A stretch of DNA of 64,000 nucleotides from Streptomyces sp. ITFR-16 (GTDB taxonomy: Bacteria > Actinomycetota > Actinomycetes > Streptomycetales > Streptomycetaceae): contig NZ_CP134609.1 of NCBI RefSeq assembly GCF_031844705.1, forward strand, positions 1,426,001 to 1,490,000, read 5' to 3'. Positions 24,680 to 33,331 of the stretch are shown piece after piece. The notes below the pieces were generated by a model. The model did no database searches. It saw nothing but the letters and a program-made list of their open reading frames with translations, and was not told the DNA's origin. How positions within the stretch are numbered: position 1 is the first letter of the stretch; each line of letters starts with the position of its first letter. The position numbers and the translations under genes are program-made.

Positions 24680-26137
24680 ATGACGCAGCGTGTGCTTACG
24701 ACCGAGTCAGGCGCCCCGGTCGCCGACAACCAGAACTCCGCCACCGCCGGCGTCGGTGGCCCGATCCTTCTCCAGGACGGTCACCTCCTGGAGAAGCTCG
24801 CCCGCTTCAACCGGGAGCGCATCCCGGAGCGCGTGGTGCACGCCCGGGGCTCCGGCGCGTACGGCTACTTCGAGGTGACCGACGACGTCACGGGCTTCAC
24901 CCGCGCCGACTTCCTCTCCGAGGTGGGCAAGCGCACCGAGACGTTCATCCGCTTCTCCACGGTCGCCGACTCGCTCGGCGGCGCGGACGCGGTACGCGAC
25001 CCGCGCGGCTTCGCCCTGAAGTTCTACACGGACGAGGGCAACTACGACCTGGTCGGCAACAACACCCCGGTGTTCTTCATCAAGGACCCGATCAAGTTCC
25101 CCGACTTCATCCACTCGCAGAAGCGCGACCCGTTCACGGGCCGCCAGGAGCCGGACAACGTCTGGGACTTCTGGGCGCACGCCCCCGAGGCGACGCACCA
25201 GGTGACCTGGCTGATGGGCGACCGGGGCATCCCGGCCTCCTACCGCCACATGAACGGCTACGGCTCGCACACCTACCAGTGGACGAACGCCGCGGGCGAG
25301 GCCTTCTTCGTCAAGTACCACTTCAAGACCAACCAGGGTGTGCGCTCGCTCTCCGCCGAGCAGGCCGCGGAGCTCGTCGGCAAGGACGCCAGCTCCCACC
25401 AGACGGACCTGCTCCAGGCCATCGAGCGCGGGGTCAACCCGTCCTGGACCCTGTACGTGCAGGTCATGCCGGCCGCCGAGGCGGCGGACTACCGCTTCAA
25501 CCCGTTCGACCTGACCAAGGTGTGGCCGCACAGCGACTACCCCCTCCAGCGCGTCGGCCGGCTGGTCCTGGACCGCAACCCGGACAACGTCTTCGCCGAG
25601 GTCGAGCAGGCCGCGTTCTCCCCGAACAACTTCGTGCCCGGCATCGGCCCGTCCCCGGACAAGATGCTCCAGGGCCGGCTGTTCGCCTACGCGGACGCGC
25701 ACCGCTACCGGCTGGGCGTCAACCACACCCAGCTTCCGGTGAACGCCCCGCGCACGGCCGTCGTCGACAACTACGGCCGCGACGGGCTGCACGCCACGCG
25801 CAACGGCGCGCGGCACGACAAGAACTACGAGCCCAACTCGTACGCGGGCCCCGCCCAGACGGACGCGGCGTTCTCCGCCCCGCTGCCCGTCCAGGGCTGG
25901 ACCGGCACCCACGAGGCACCGGCCCACACCAAGGACGACGACTTCTTCCAGGCAGGCGAGCTGTACCGGCTGATGTCGGCCGACGAGAAGGACCGGCTGA
26001 TCGCCAACATCGCGGGCGGGCTGTCCCAGGTCACCCGCGACGACGTGATCGAGAAGAACCTCGCCCACTTCCACGCGGCGGACCCGGAGTACGGCAAGCG
26101 CGTGGAGGAGGCAGTCCGCGCCCTGCGCGAGGACTAA
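24680..26137 (+). CDS. katA: monofunctional haem catalase (small subunit clade)
   Basis: A 485-residue catalase, the usual length for clade 3. The distal His54 lies in [14 protein letters not shown], the distal Asn in [12 protein letters not shown], and the haem-ligand Tyr in [14 protein letters not shown] (about residue 337). I chose ATG 24680 ([10 protein letters not shown] start) as family-like; the upstream in-frame ATG lacks support. It removes H2O2, and its shared operator with the urate operon suggests it serves urate oxidase. Confidence 0.95.
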   Translation: MTQRVLTTESGAPVADNQNSATAGVGGPILLQDGHLLEKLARFNRERIPERVVHARGSGAYGYFEVTDDVTGFTRADFLSEVGKRTETFIRFSTVADSLGGADAVRDPRGFALKFYTDEGNYDLVGNNTPVFFIKDPIKFPDFIHSQKRDPFTGRQEPDNVWDFWAHAPEATHQVTWLMGDRGIPASYRHMNGYGSHTYQWTNAAGEAFFVKYHFKTNQGVRSLSAEQAAELVGKDASSHQTDLLQAIERGVNPSWTLYVQVMPAAEAADYRFNPFDLTKVWPHSDYPLQRVGRLVLDRNPDNVFAEVEQAAFSPNNFVPGIGPSPDKMLQGRLFAYADAHRYRLGVNHTQLPVNAPRTAVVDNYGRDGLHATRNGARHDKNYEPNSYAGPAQTDAAFSAPLPVQGWTGTHEAPAHTKDDDFFQAGELYRLMSADEKDRLIANIAGGLSQVTRDDVIEKNLAHFHAADPEYGKRVEEAVRALRED

Positions 26138-26141
26138 TACC

Positions 26142-26163
26142 GGGAGGGGCACCGCCCCCTCCC
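26142..26163 (+). terminator. catalase terminator
   Basis: GGGAGGGG (26142-26149) pairs with CCCCTCCC (26156-26163) around a 6-base loop, five bases after the catalase stop. The remaining spacer to 26350 shows no gene. Confidence 0.65.
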
Positions 26164-26350
26164 CCCAGACCCTGCCCGCGCCGTCGTGCCCACCCGGATG
26201 AGGGGTTGCGCGCGACGCGGGCAGGACGAGGCCGCGGCGGTGGTGCGATGCCAGTGCGGTGGTACGCGGGTGGTGGCCCGGGCTCCTGACCTGAAGGCCC
26301 CGGACCCACTTCCCTTCGCCCCCGCCGCGGCCCCTGTTTTTCCCCGAACC

Positions 26351-26389
26351 GGGCGTGGAGTACGGATTACGGTCCCGTGCTCCACGCCC
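26351..26389 (-). terminator. hairpin downstream of the broken P-loop gene
   Basis: GGGCGTGGAG (26351-26360) pairs with CTCCACGCCC (26380-26389); the loop can pair further through ACGG and CCGT. It lies 20 bp past the last stop of the minus-strand gene. Confidence 0.55.
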
Positions 26390-26408
26390 TTCGTGCGCCC
26401 TGCTCGCA

Positions 26409-27522
26409 TCAGAAGACGGACCTCGCGGCCTCCAGCAGCACGGCGGTGCTTGCCTCGGGATCGTGGTCCATGGTGAGCGCCTGCTGGGGAAGCTGGGTCA
26501 GACGACCGACGAGGCCCTGGTTGGATGTCTCGGGTGGCAGGAGCCCGAAGACGTCCGAGTACCGGTCCTCTGTCGCGGAGCTGAAGAAGTCGGCATCGGT
26601 CACGCCTCGGGCCGCTGTGGTCAGTGCGGGTTCGGTCTCCGAAGCGATGTCCGGGAAGAGGATTCCGACCACGTGTCCTTCGGTGGCAGGCGGCAGCCCG
26701 AGCCAGGTTTCCAACTGATCGGGGAAGAACTGCGGCTTCATCTCCGCTCCCGACTTCTTCCGCAGCGGGGTGCGGTCGCCGGCGAGGAGCGCGCCGGTCA
26801 CCCTCTGCGCCTGGGTGGGATGCATCCGTTCGCCGGCCCGTACGCGCGCGTACGGGCTCGTACCAGCCGAGGGCGTCCAGCAGGCCGAAGCCGATGGCCG
26901 CTGCACTGGGCCAGGGCAGGACGCGGATGACATCGCCGTCGAACCGAGCGAAAACTCGGTCATTGGCCAGGAGTTGGAGGCCGGTACGTGCGAGCAGGAA
27001 TCCGGTGGTCGTCTTGCCGGCCCCCTTGTTGCCCAGCGCGAGGAGTGTGGCACCGCCGGTGGGGCGGGTGACGGCCGACGCGTGGAGGATCTGCCAGCCG
27101 TCGGTGAGGAGCTGCCCGCGGACGACCTCCCTCGCGACGCGGGCCGTAGCGGTGGCGACGGCCGTCTCCTAGGCACCGACGATGCGCATGCGGCCGACGG
27201 CCGGGTCCCATGCGTAGGACAACCCGTCCTCCGGCTGCGTCGCCGTGACAAGGCCGGCCCTGTCACGGCTGACCAGCATCGGGGCGGTGGCATAGGTGAC
27301 CTCCTCCGGTCGCCCGGCCAGCACGCGGGCTCCGGTCTCGCCATGCTGTTCCTCATCGACGTCAGCACGGATCACCGGGCCGGTGGCGGTGCCCGGGCCG
27401 ACATCAGCGGCCGTCCGCCACAGACCCAGGTACCGGCCTGCCCAGTCGGTGATGGCGGAGTTCTGACTGACGACGGTGACCGATTGGTTGTCGGCCGTCG
27501 TGATGCGGGTCGCGAAGGTCAT
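26409..27522 (-). pseudogene. HprK-like P-loop kinase, broken by an in-frame TAG and a frameshift
   Basis: From ATG 27522 the frame codes 117 residues (ITDWAGRYLGLW ... RMRIVGA), then hits TAG at 27169-27171. The same frame continues past the stop with clearly coding text: WQILHASAV, a Walker A GNKGAGKTT (positions 164-172 if read through), and LLANDRVFARFDGD, the layout of HPr-kinase-like ATPases. Near 26837-26856 coding passes to the +1 frame (RAGERMHPTQ ... TEDRYSDVFGLL) up to the stop at 26409. The shift falls in a 20-bp perfect palindrome with a CGCGCGCG centre. Start overlaps the upstream stop (ATGA). Real decay or sequencing error cannot be told apart here. Pathway unknown. Confidence 0.7.
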
Positions 27523-28253
27523 GAAGGGGACATCTCCTCGAGTGCGTGCAGCGCGTCCGCGAGGAGCAGAGCGTCGTCGGGATCCAGGTAGTCGAGACGG
27601 ATACGGTTGCCGCCGTGCCGGCCCCGGCACTGCCCGCAGGTGGGCACCGACTCGACGAGCGGCACCTGCCCGGTCGCGGAGATCGCCCGCTCCAGTTCCC
27701 GGGCGAACCGCTCGTGGTCGTGCCAGTCCCCGAGGTCGAGGGCACAGAGAACCGCCTCGTCACCGCCGAGACTGCGGTACAGCAGCGTGGCCGCGTCCGG
27801 GTCGAACATGCCGATGTCGATGAGGGTCCGGCCCCCCATGGTCTGGATGTCCAGGCGCCGCTCGACGCCGATGTGCGCCAGCGCGCGATGCAGCTGCAGC
27901 GCCGCGTTCTGCACCTCGGTGAGACGGGCCTCGAACAGCCGCCCGAGGGAGCGGACTTCCTCGTCCGAAGGCAGAAGGAGAAGCAGTTCGTGGCCGGGAC
28001 GGGGCAAGGGCTGTTCAAACCGCGCCACCTCTGCGGCAATGCCTTCGGCGAGCAGGTGGGCCCGCACGTTTCCGCGCGTCCAGGGGTGGGCGGCCGAAGG
28101 AGCCAACCGCAGGCGGCAGCCACCCGGCGTGCCGCCCTCCTCCAGCTCGAAGCCGAGACCGGCGTACTGCAGGACAAGCTTCAGGGCGCGAACGGCACCC
28201 ATCGCGGTCGGCGCGGCGGCATCCTCGGCCGCAGTCGTCAGCGAGTTCGTCAT
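27519..28253 (-). CDS. hypothetical protein with CxxC motif, partner of HprK-like gene
   Basis: A 244-residue soluble protein, not recognised. It is Leu/Ala/Glu rich, with a probable two-domain build and a Cys pair TCGQCRGRHGG near residue 213 that could bind zinc. ATG 28253 has GAGGAC upstream; 9 further in-frame residues to an ATG at 28283 are possible. Its TGA overlaps the ATG of the P-loop gene, so the two proteins are made together and probably act together. Confidence 0.65.
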   Translation of the reverse strand: MTNSLTTAAEDAAAPTAMGAVRALKLVLQYAGLGFELEEGGTPGGCRLRLAPSAAHPWTRGNVRAHLLAEGIAAEVARFEQPLPRPGHELLLLLPSDEEVRSLGRLFEARLTEVQNAALQLHRALAHIGVERRLDIQTMGGRTLIDIGMFDPDAATLLYRSLGGDEAVLCALDLGDWHDHERFARELERAISATGQVPLVESVPTCGQCRGRHGGNRIRLDYLDPDDALLLADALHALEEMSPS

Positions 28254-28396
28254 GGGGTTGTCCTCGTTGGGTAGATCGAGCACCTGCTTGTGGTTTCACT
28301 CGCCCGGTTCGCATCCCGCAGGACCTCGGCTCGTCGACTTCCGTACGGAGCCACGGGCAACGGTCTGCGCGGGCGGAAGACATTCGGCCTGCGCGC

Positions 28397-28975
28397 TCAG
28401 AGTTCTTTGATGCCGACGAGTACGCGACCGATCAAGTTCGGGTCGGCCCGTGCGTCCCCTGACCCCCGGAGGTCATCCGTCGCGGGCCGGCCCGGGGACG
28501 ACACCGAAGCGTCGCGCCCCTCATCCGGCCCCGTGGAAGCGAGTGCGATCTCCGCCCACACCACTTTGCCCGGCATGCCACGGGCCGGGTAGTAACCCCA
28601 GGCCCTGCTCATGGCCGCCACGATGAAGATCCCGCGCCCACCCGTCGCGTCGACGCCGACCTCCTTCAGAACGGGTGGCCTCACATCCCGGTCCCACACC
28701 GAAAGCCTGACGGCGCCGGGCACGGCCTCCACCAGCAGCTCGAAGGTCTGCACGGTGCTCTGCGACGAGAGCGGAAGCGCAGGCGCCGCGCCTTCTTCCG
28801 TGTGCCGCACGGCGTTGGTCGCCAGCTCGGACACCAGGAGCTTGGCCGTGTCGACGATGCCGGAGGACACGCCCCAGCCCAAGAGAACATCGGCAGTGTG
28901 CAGCCGCGCCAGAGCCACGGCATTGGGCGTATCCGCCAACGCGAGCCGGCTCCTCCGGGGCTGTTCGTGGGGCAT
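28397..28975 (-). CDS. ATP-binding anti-sigma-type kinase (HATPase_c_2)
   Basis: A 192-residue RsbW/SpoIIAB-like ATPase. The N box LVSELATNAVRHT (about residues 47-59), SVWDRD and the G2 box GGRGIFIVAAMSRAWGYYP are all in place. Streptomyces has many such orphan proteins, most of unknown target. ATG 28975 follows CAGGAGG. The last 40 residues are low-complexity. It is divergent from the HTH-TPR regulator. Confidence 0.85.
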   Translation of the reverse strand: MPHEQPRRSRLALADTPNAVALARLHTADVLLGWGVSSGIVDTAKLLVSELATNAVRHTEEGAAPALPLSSQSTVQTFELLVEAVPGAVRLSVWDRDVRPPVLKEVGVDATGGRGIFIVAAMSRAWGYYPARGMPGKVVWAEIALASTGPDEGRDASVSSPGRPATDDLRGSGDARADPNLIGRVLVGIKEL

Positions 28976-29068
28976 GGCGAGCCTCCTGCTTCAGAGAGGG
29001 AACAAATGGTCACCAGTCACTCGCAAGGAGTGACCGGCATCCAGATAACTCCGCTTCTCCGAGGGCTG

Positions 29069-29095
29069 GTTAGGGCGTTCGAGCGCTCGCCTAAC
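29069..29095. promoter_or_regulatory. inverted repeat in the divergent spacer
   Basis: GTTAGG (29069-29074) and CCTAAC (29090-29095) are perfect inverted copies flanking a GCG...CGC-rich centre. It lies about 70 bp before the regulator gene and could be its operator. No good promoter pair was found here. Confidence 0.35.
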
Positions 29096-29165
29096 AGGCT
29101 CGCCTAGGGCGTTTTGACCTGCTCTTTACATGGTGGGTCGAGAGCATGACGGCTACCTTGCCCGC

Positions 29166-30452
29166 ATGGACGCGATCCGCAACACCGTCCTTGAGACGTG
29201 GATGACCGAGCATGGGTATAGCTCCAACGGCCTTGCCGATGCCGTGAACAGCGCTGTCGAGGAGCTGACTGGACGGGCAGGCGGGCTCGACGGTTCATCG
29301 GTTCGGGCGTGGAAAGCGGGCCGAGTCATGTGGCCGAAGTCAGCCACCCGTACCGCGCTTGAGAACGTCACCGGATTACCCGCCGTCGCCTTAGGGTTCG
29401 TGCCGCGGAGCCGGTCCTCGCCCACCCCAGCGTCATCGCAGCAGGAGGAGCCCGAAATGAAGCGCCGTACCCTCATCGGCGGTATCGCTGCGGCAGCGGC
29501 CGCAGCAGCAACAGCCCCAACGACCGCGTCACCGCGCCGCATCGGCATGAGCGACGTCAACCGGCTGAACAAGCGCTTCGCCGAGATCATCGCCAGCGAT
29601 CACCGCCACGGGGGACAACCCCGTATCGAGGCGCAGGCCGCTGCGCTCGCCAACGAGGCGCTGAACCTCCAGAACGCGGGCAGTGCCACTCAGCGAGTAC
29701 GCAGCAGTCTCTACGCCTCCGGAGCCGCATTCCGCTCTTCTGCGATGTGGGCGGCCATCGATGGCCGGCGCTACGATGCCGCGAAGGCGCATATGCGCGA
29801 AGCCCAGGTCCTCTCGGAGATGTCGGGGGACCAGGCGATCAAGTTCCGCATCTGGAGTCACGCGGGCACCATGTACCGGCACATGGGCCGCCCCGCCGAC
29901 GCGATTGCCGCCAATGATGTCGCCCGCAACCTTCACCTGACCCGCCGTGATCCGCTGTTCGCATGCCTGGGGCACGCCCGCCACGCCGCCACCCTCGGCG
30001 TCACGGGTGATGCAACTGCCGTGAAGCACGCTCTCGGCTGCGCCCAGGACGCATTCGAACGGGCTGATCCCGATCTCGCTCGTCCAGCGTGGATGGCCGG
30101 TGTGCGCAACGGCGCAGAACTCGAGACCCTCGCACTGTCGGCGTACCTCCGCCTCGGATGCTTCGAGCAGGCCGAGTCACACGCCCACCGGAGCCTGACC
30201 CTCCTTCCTTCTCAGATCCAGCGTGACCGCGCCATCAATACCGCCCGGCTCGCGCAGGCCCAACTTGGTCAGGGTGCACCCGACGCCGCTACGGCCACCG
30301 CGATGAGGGTCCCGGCCGAGGTGGCTACCCAACACGCCCGGGTCACCTGCATGCTGCGGGAGTTCGGGAATTCGTTGCGCACCTCCGCGCCGCGCAGCTC
30401 TGCCGTGGATACATGGAACGAGCACACCACCTCCTGGAAGACGACCACATGA
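29166..30452 (+). CDS. actinobacterial HTH-TPR regulator with two TTA codons
   Basis: A 428-residue protein: N-terminal DNA-binding-like region (TEHGYSSNGLADAVNSAVEEL, then VRAWKAGRVMWPKS), a Ser/Pro linker, a stretch MKRRTLIGGIAAAAAAAAT near residue 98, and a C-terminal TPR-like helical repeat region (about 125-420). This layout is common in Streptomyces cluster regulators. Codons 71 and 76 are TTA (29376 and 29391), so translation should need the bldA tRNA. No ribosome-binding site precedes the ATG at 29166. A strong internal AGGAGGAG plus in-frame ATG lies at 29457. The stop overlaps the GNAT start. Confidence 0.75.
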   Translation: MDAIRNTVLETWMTEHGYSSNGLADAVNSAVEELTGRAGGLDGSSVRAWKAGRVMWPKSATRTALENVTGLPAVALGFVPRSRSSPTPASSQQEEPEMKRRTLIGGIAAAAAAAATAPTTASPRRIGMSDVNRLNKRFAEIIASDHRHGGQPRIEAQAAALANEALNLQNAGSATQRVRSSLYASGAAFRSSAMWAAIDGRRYDAAKAHMREAQVLSEMSGDQAIKFRIWSHAGTMYRHMGRPADAIAANDVARNLHLTRRDPLFACLGHARHAATLGVTGDATAVKHALGCAQDAFERADPDLARPAWMAGVRNGAELETLALSAYLRLGCFEQAESHAHRSLTLLPSQIQRDRAINTARLAQAQLGQGAPDAATATAMRVPAEVATQHARVTCMLREFGNSLRTSAPRSSAVDTWNEHTTSWKTTT

Positions 30453-30985
30453 GCATGCGGCTTGCTGCCAGCCGCACTACCCACTGCTCTCGGCACCGCC
30501 CGCGACGATCGTCTGCCGTGTACGCCGAGGTACGCGCCCCGCTGCTCCACCTGCCGAACTACGCGGTCACCGCGTTCGGCGAACGCATCGACCGGCATTC
30601 CACCGAACCGGGGTTCACTGCCGTCCTCGCGTACGCGGACAACCAACCGGTCGGCTACGCGTACAGCAACACCATCGAGCACGGCGACCGCTACTGGCAG
30701 CGCACCAGCCCGACTCCGGCGGAGCAGTACACCAAGCGCCCGGCCACGGCTCTCAAAGAGATCGGCGTCAGCCCGGCCTGGCGCAAGACCGGCACCGCCC
30801 GCCGCATCCACGACGCCCTCCTCGCCACCCGCGACGAGCCGTACGTGACGCTCATGGTCAACGGGGCCGCAGGCGACGGAAGGGTCCACGCGCTCTACAA
30901 GTCATGGGGCTACGAGGACATAGGCCAGAGCCAGCCGTCACCGGCCTCGCCGGTCCTCACCGTAGTGATCCGCCCCGTCCGATGA
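30449..30985 (+). CDS. GNAT family N-acetyltransferase
   Basis: A 178-residue protein with a GNAT core: FTAVLAYADNQPVGYAYSN (strand 4), ALKEIGVSPAWRKTGTARRIHDALL (acetyl-CoA loop with the RxxGxA-type motif) and ALYKSWGYEDIG. The ATG at 30449 overlaps the regulator stop (ATGA); an ATG at 30413 is in frame but inside that gene. The substrate is unknown; it could acetylate a product or protein of the adjacent lanthipeptide cluster. Confidence 0.75.
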   Translation: MSMRLAASRTTHCSRHRPRRSSAVYAEVRAPLLHLPNYAVTAFGERIDRHSTEPGFTAVLAYADNQPVGYAYSNTIEHGDRYWQRTSPTPAEQYTKRPATALKEIGVSPAWRKTGTARRIHDALLATRDEPYVTLMVNGAAGDGRVHALYKSWGYEDIGQSQPSPASPVLTVVIRPVR

Positions 30986-31738
30986 CTGGTCTCGCGGCAG
31001 CCGCCGAGGAGTAAGGACCGCACTGGCGAGGGGCCCTCGCGGTCGTGACCGGGGCAGCGACCGGGACAGAGGCCGATCGGCGCGCGGTTGGGCTCACGCG
31101 GCGAGCACCGCCGTGACACCGAGAAGCACCTCCAACCCGGTCGCGGCCCCATCCTCGTCCGTAGCGTGGACCGTGATGATGCCGAGATCCGCGCCCGCCG
31201 GCGACGCCAGTCCTGTTCAGCATCCCGTGATCACCCCATCCCTGATGGGCTCTCCCAGCAACGCTGCCGTCCGCTGACCGCGATGCCGGGCGAAACCTCA
31301 TTCACCGAGGGTGCACGCCTCAACGGACCTATTGCGCGCGATGCTCGCAGACGCGCCGTAGCGCTTTGCGCACGCCGAAAGGTAAAGGGGGTACCAAAAC
31401 CCCCTAGGAAGCTCATCCTGGTTCCGCACCAAAACCCCTAACCAGTTCCAGCGCAGCCGGAGTTACCTGATGTACACGGCTTCGCACCGTCACGCAGTAC
31501 CCGTCGCTTGCTGCATGACGGTGCCGGCCGCGAGCAGCAGGGCGATCCGGACGCGATGCGACTTCCGGGACCGGAAGGGCGGCCTCGTGGCCGCCGCCCG
31601 GAAGGCCGCTCAGCGGCCCGGATGTGACGGGCCGGGCGGTCGATCGGTTACCTCCCCGGCGCGGGGCCGACTCTCCGGACCCCGAGCCGACCCCGCGACC
31701 ACCCGACCGAGCTCGGCGCAGCCGAGAAGGAGAACAGC
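30986..31738. other. long non-coding leader region of the lanthipeptide cluster
   Basis: 753 bp without a convincing gene; the open frames here lack normal codon bias. It has less G+C than its surroundings. Two direct repeats, ACCAAAACCCCCTA (31393-31406) and ACCAAAACCCCTA (31428-31440), lie 35 bp apart, the first within a small GGGGG/CCCCC hairpin. This is the likely promoter region for the methyltransferase-led operon. Confidence 0.4.
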
Positions 31739-32977
31739 GTGGACAGCACGAGCACCACGGACAGCGTGGAGAAGCCGCCCGAGCAGGAGTTGCGCGATGA
31801 GCTCGCCGAGAGCCTCATTGAGCTGGGAGCCGCCCGCAGCGCCCGCGTGATCGCCGCGTTCCGGAACGTCCGTCGCCACCTGGCCACCCCTGACGCGGAC
31901 CTGGTCTCGACGTACGGCGCCGAAGTCGCGACGATCACCAAGACCGACGAGCGCGGGGTGCAGATCAGCTCGGTGTCCGCGCCGCGCGTCCAGGCCATGC
32001 AGATGGAGCAGGCAGACCTCGCGCCGGGGATGTCCGTGCTTGAGATCGGCTCCGGCGGCCCCAACGCCGCCCTTCTCTCGGAAGTGGTCGGCGACACCGG
32101 TCACGTGGTGACCGTGGACATCGATTCGGAGGTGACGGACCGCGCCTCGGCCTTCCTGAAGGAAACCGGGTATCGCAACGTCACCGTGGTCACCGCGGAC
32201 GCGGAGGGCGGGGTACCCGACCATGCGCCGTTCGACCGGATCGTGGTGACGGTGCAGGCCGCCGACATCCCGCCTGCCTGGCTCGACCAGCTCAAGGAGG
32301 GCGGGCGTCTCGTCGTCCCGCTACGGATGCGAGGCATGACCCGCACCGTGGCCTTCGTCCGCGACGGTGACCGGCTCGTCAGCGACGGGTTCGAGCTGTG
32401 CGGCTTCGTGCCGATGCAGGGCGTCGGGGAGAACAGGGTCCGCCTCGCCGTGCTCCACGACGTGGAGGGCGAGCAGGTCGCTCTGCGCCTGGACGGTCAC
32501 CCCGAGCCGGACACCGAAGCCCTGGCCAAGGCCCTCTCGATGCCGAGGAGCACGCGGTGGTCCGGTGTGACGCTCGGGGGCAGCGAGTCCAACGAACATC
32601 TCGACCTGTGGCTGACCACCGCGCTGGACAACCTGCCACTGCTGGCAGCGATGCCGGGCGCACGTTCCCGCGGGCTCGTCGCCTCGGTCTCCCCGCTCGG
32701 CATCCCCACGCTCGTGGACGGCGGCAGCTTCGCCTACCGCACGGTGCGGGCCACGGACCAGGAGGACCGCTACGAGCTGGGCGCCATCGGTCACGGCCCG
32801 CGCGGGCAGCAGCTCGCCGAGCGCCTGGTCGAGGAGATCCAGGTATGGGACCGCGAGCACCGCAGTGACCGCGCGCGCATCGAGGTCTATCCGGCGGGCG
32901 CGCCGGACGACCGTCTTCCCGCTGACGGCCGGCGTATCGAGCGGCGGCACTCGCGGGTCTCGATCACCTGGCCGTAG
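31739..32977 (+). CDS. FxLD-system O-methyltransferase (LanS/PIMT-like)
   Basis: A 412-residue SAM-dependent methyltransferase related to protein-L-isoaspartate methyltransferase. Motif I is VLEIGSGGPNAALL (100-113), with DIDSEV and RIVVTVQAADIPPAWLDQLKEGGRLVVPL following. The extra C-terminal 200 residues are typical of the lanthipeptide-associated branch, which methylates a core Asp that then turns into succinimide or isoaspartate. GTG 31739 follows AGAAGGAG. The lanthipeptide precursor comes 63 bp later. Confidence 0.85.
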   Translation: MDSTSTTDSVEKPPEQELRDELAESLIELGAARSARVIAAFRNVRRHLATPDADLVSTYGAEVATITKTDERGVQISSVSAPRVQAMQMEQADLAPGMSVLEIGSGGPNAALLSEVVGDTGHVVTVDIDSEVTDRASAFLKETGYRNVTVVTADAEGGVPDHAPFDRIVVTVQAADIPPAWLDQLKEGGRLVVPLRMRGMTRTVAFVRDGDRLVSDGFELCGFVPMQGVGENRVRLAVLHDVEGEQVALRLDGHPEPDTEALAKALSMPRSTRWSGVTLGGSESNEHLDLWLTTALDNLPLLAAMPGARSRGLVASVSPLGIPTLVDGGSFAYRTVRATDQEDRYELGAIGHGPRGQQLAERLVEEIQVWDREHRSDRARIEVYPAGAPDDRLPADGRRIERRHSRVSITWP

Positions 32978-33040
32978 CCGCCACCGGCTACCACCAGGTC
33001 GCACAGGACATCCTCTACCACCTCCCCGAAGGAGAGCGAG

Positions 33041-33241
33041 ATGGCACAGCAGATGAGCACCAAGCCCGGCACCGTACTGAAGGCGGCGACGGACTTCGGC
33101 GCCGACGCCGGGGACTTCGACCTGAACATCGAGACGGTTTCCTCGGCGCCCGTCATCGGCGCGCTACTGAACGACACCGGCGACAACTGCACGTCCACCT
33201 GCCAGTCGGCCTGCTCCAACAGCACCTGCATCGGCAGCTGA
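33041..33241 (+). CDS. FxLD-family lanthipeptide precursor
   Basis: A 66-residue peptide. The leader holds the family box as F26-D27-L28-N29 (Asn in place of the usual Asp). The C-terminal half is Ser/Thr/Cys rich with Cys50, 54, 58 and 63 and many Ser/Thr donors, giving up to four (methyl)lanthionine rings. Two Asp residues, D45 and D48, lie just before the first Cys and are possible targets of the methyltransferase. ATG 33041 follows GAAGGAG. The cleavage site is not determined by sequence. Confidence 0.88.
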   Translation: MAQQMSTKPGTVLKAATDFGADAGDFDLNIETVSSAPVIGALLNDTGDNCTSTCQSACSNSTCIGS

Positions 33242-33331
33242 CCCGGCGGCACCACACTCCCCGCAGCTGACGGGGTCCCGGGGGCGGGCAGACCGTCCGC
33301 CCCCAGGGCGCCGCGATCCGAAGGAGCACGG

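Noticed and set aside
26138..26408. tRNA or att site at the left edge of the island
   Set aside because: No cloverleaf or repeat matching the right edge was found by eye.
31088..31441. 117-residue plus-strand frame in the island leader
   Set aside because: Basic, no codon bias, no ribosome-binding site, no recognisable domain.
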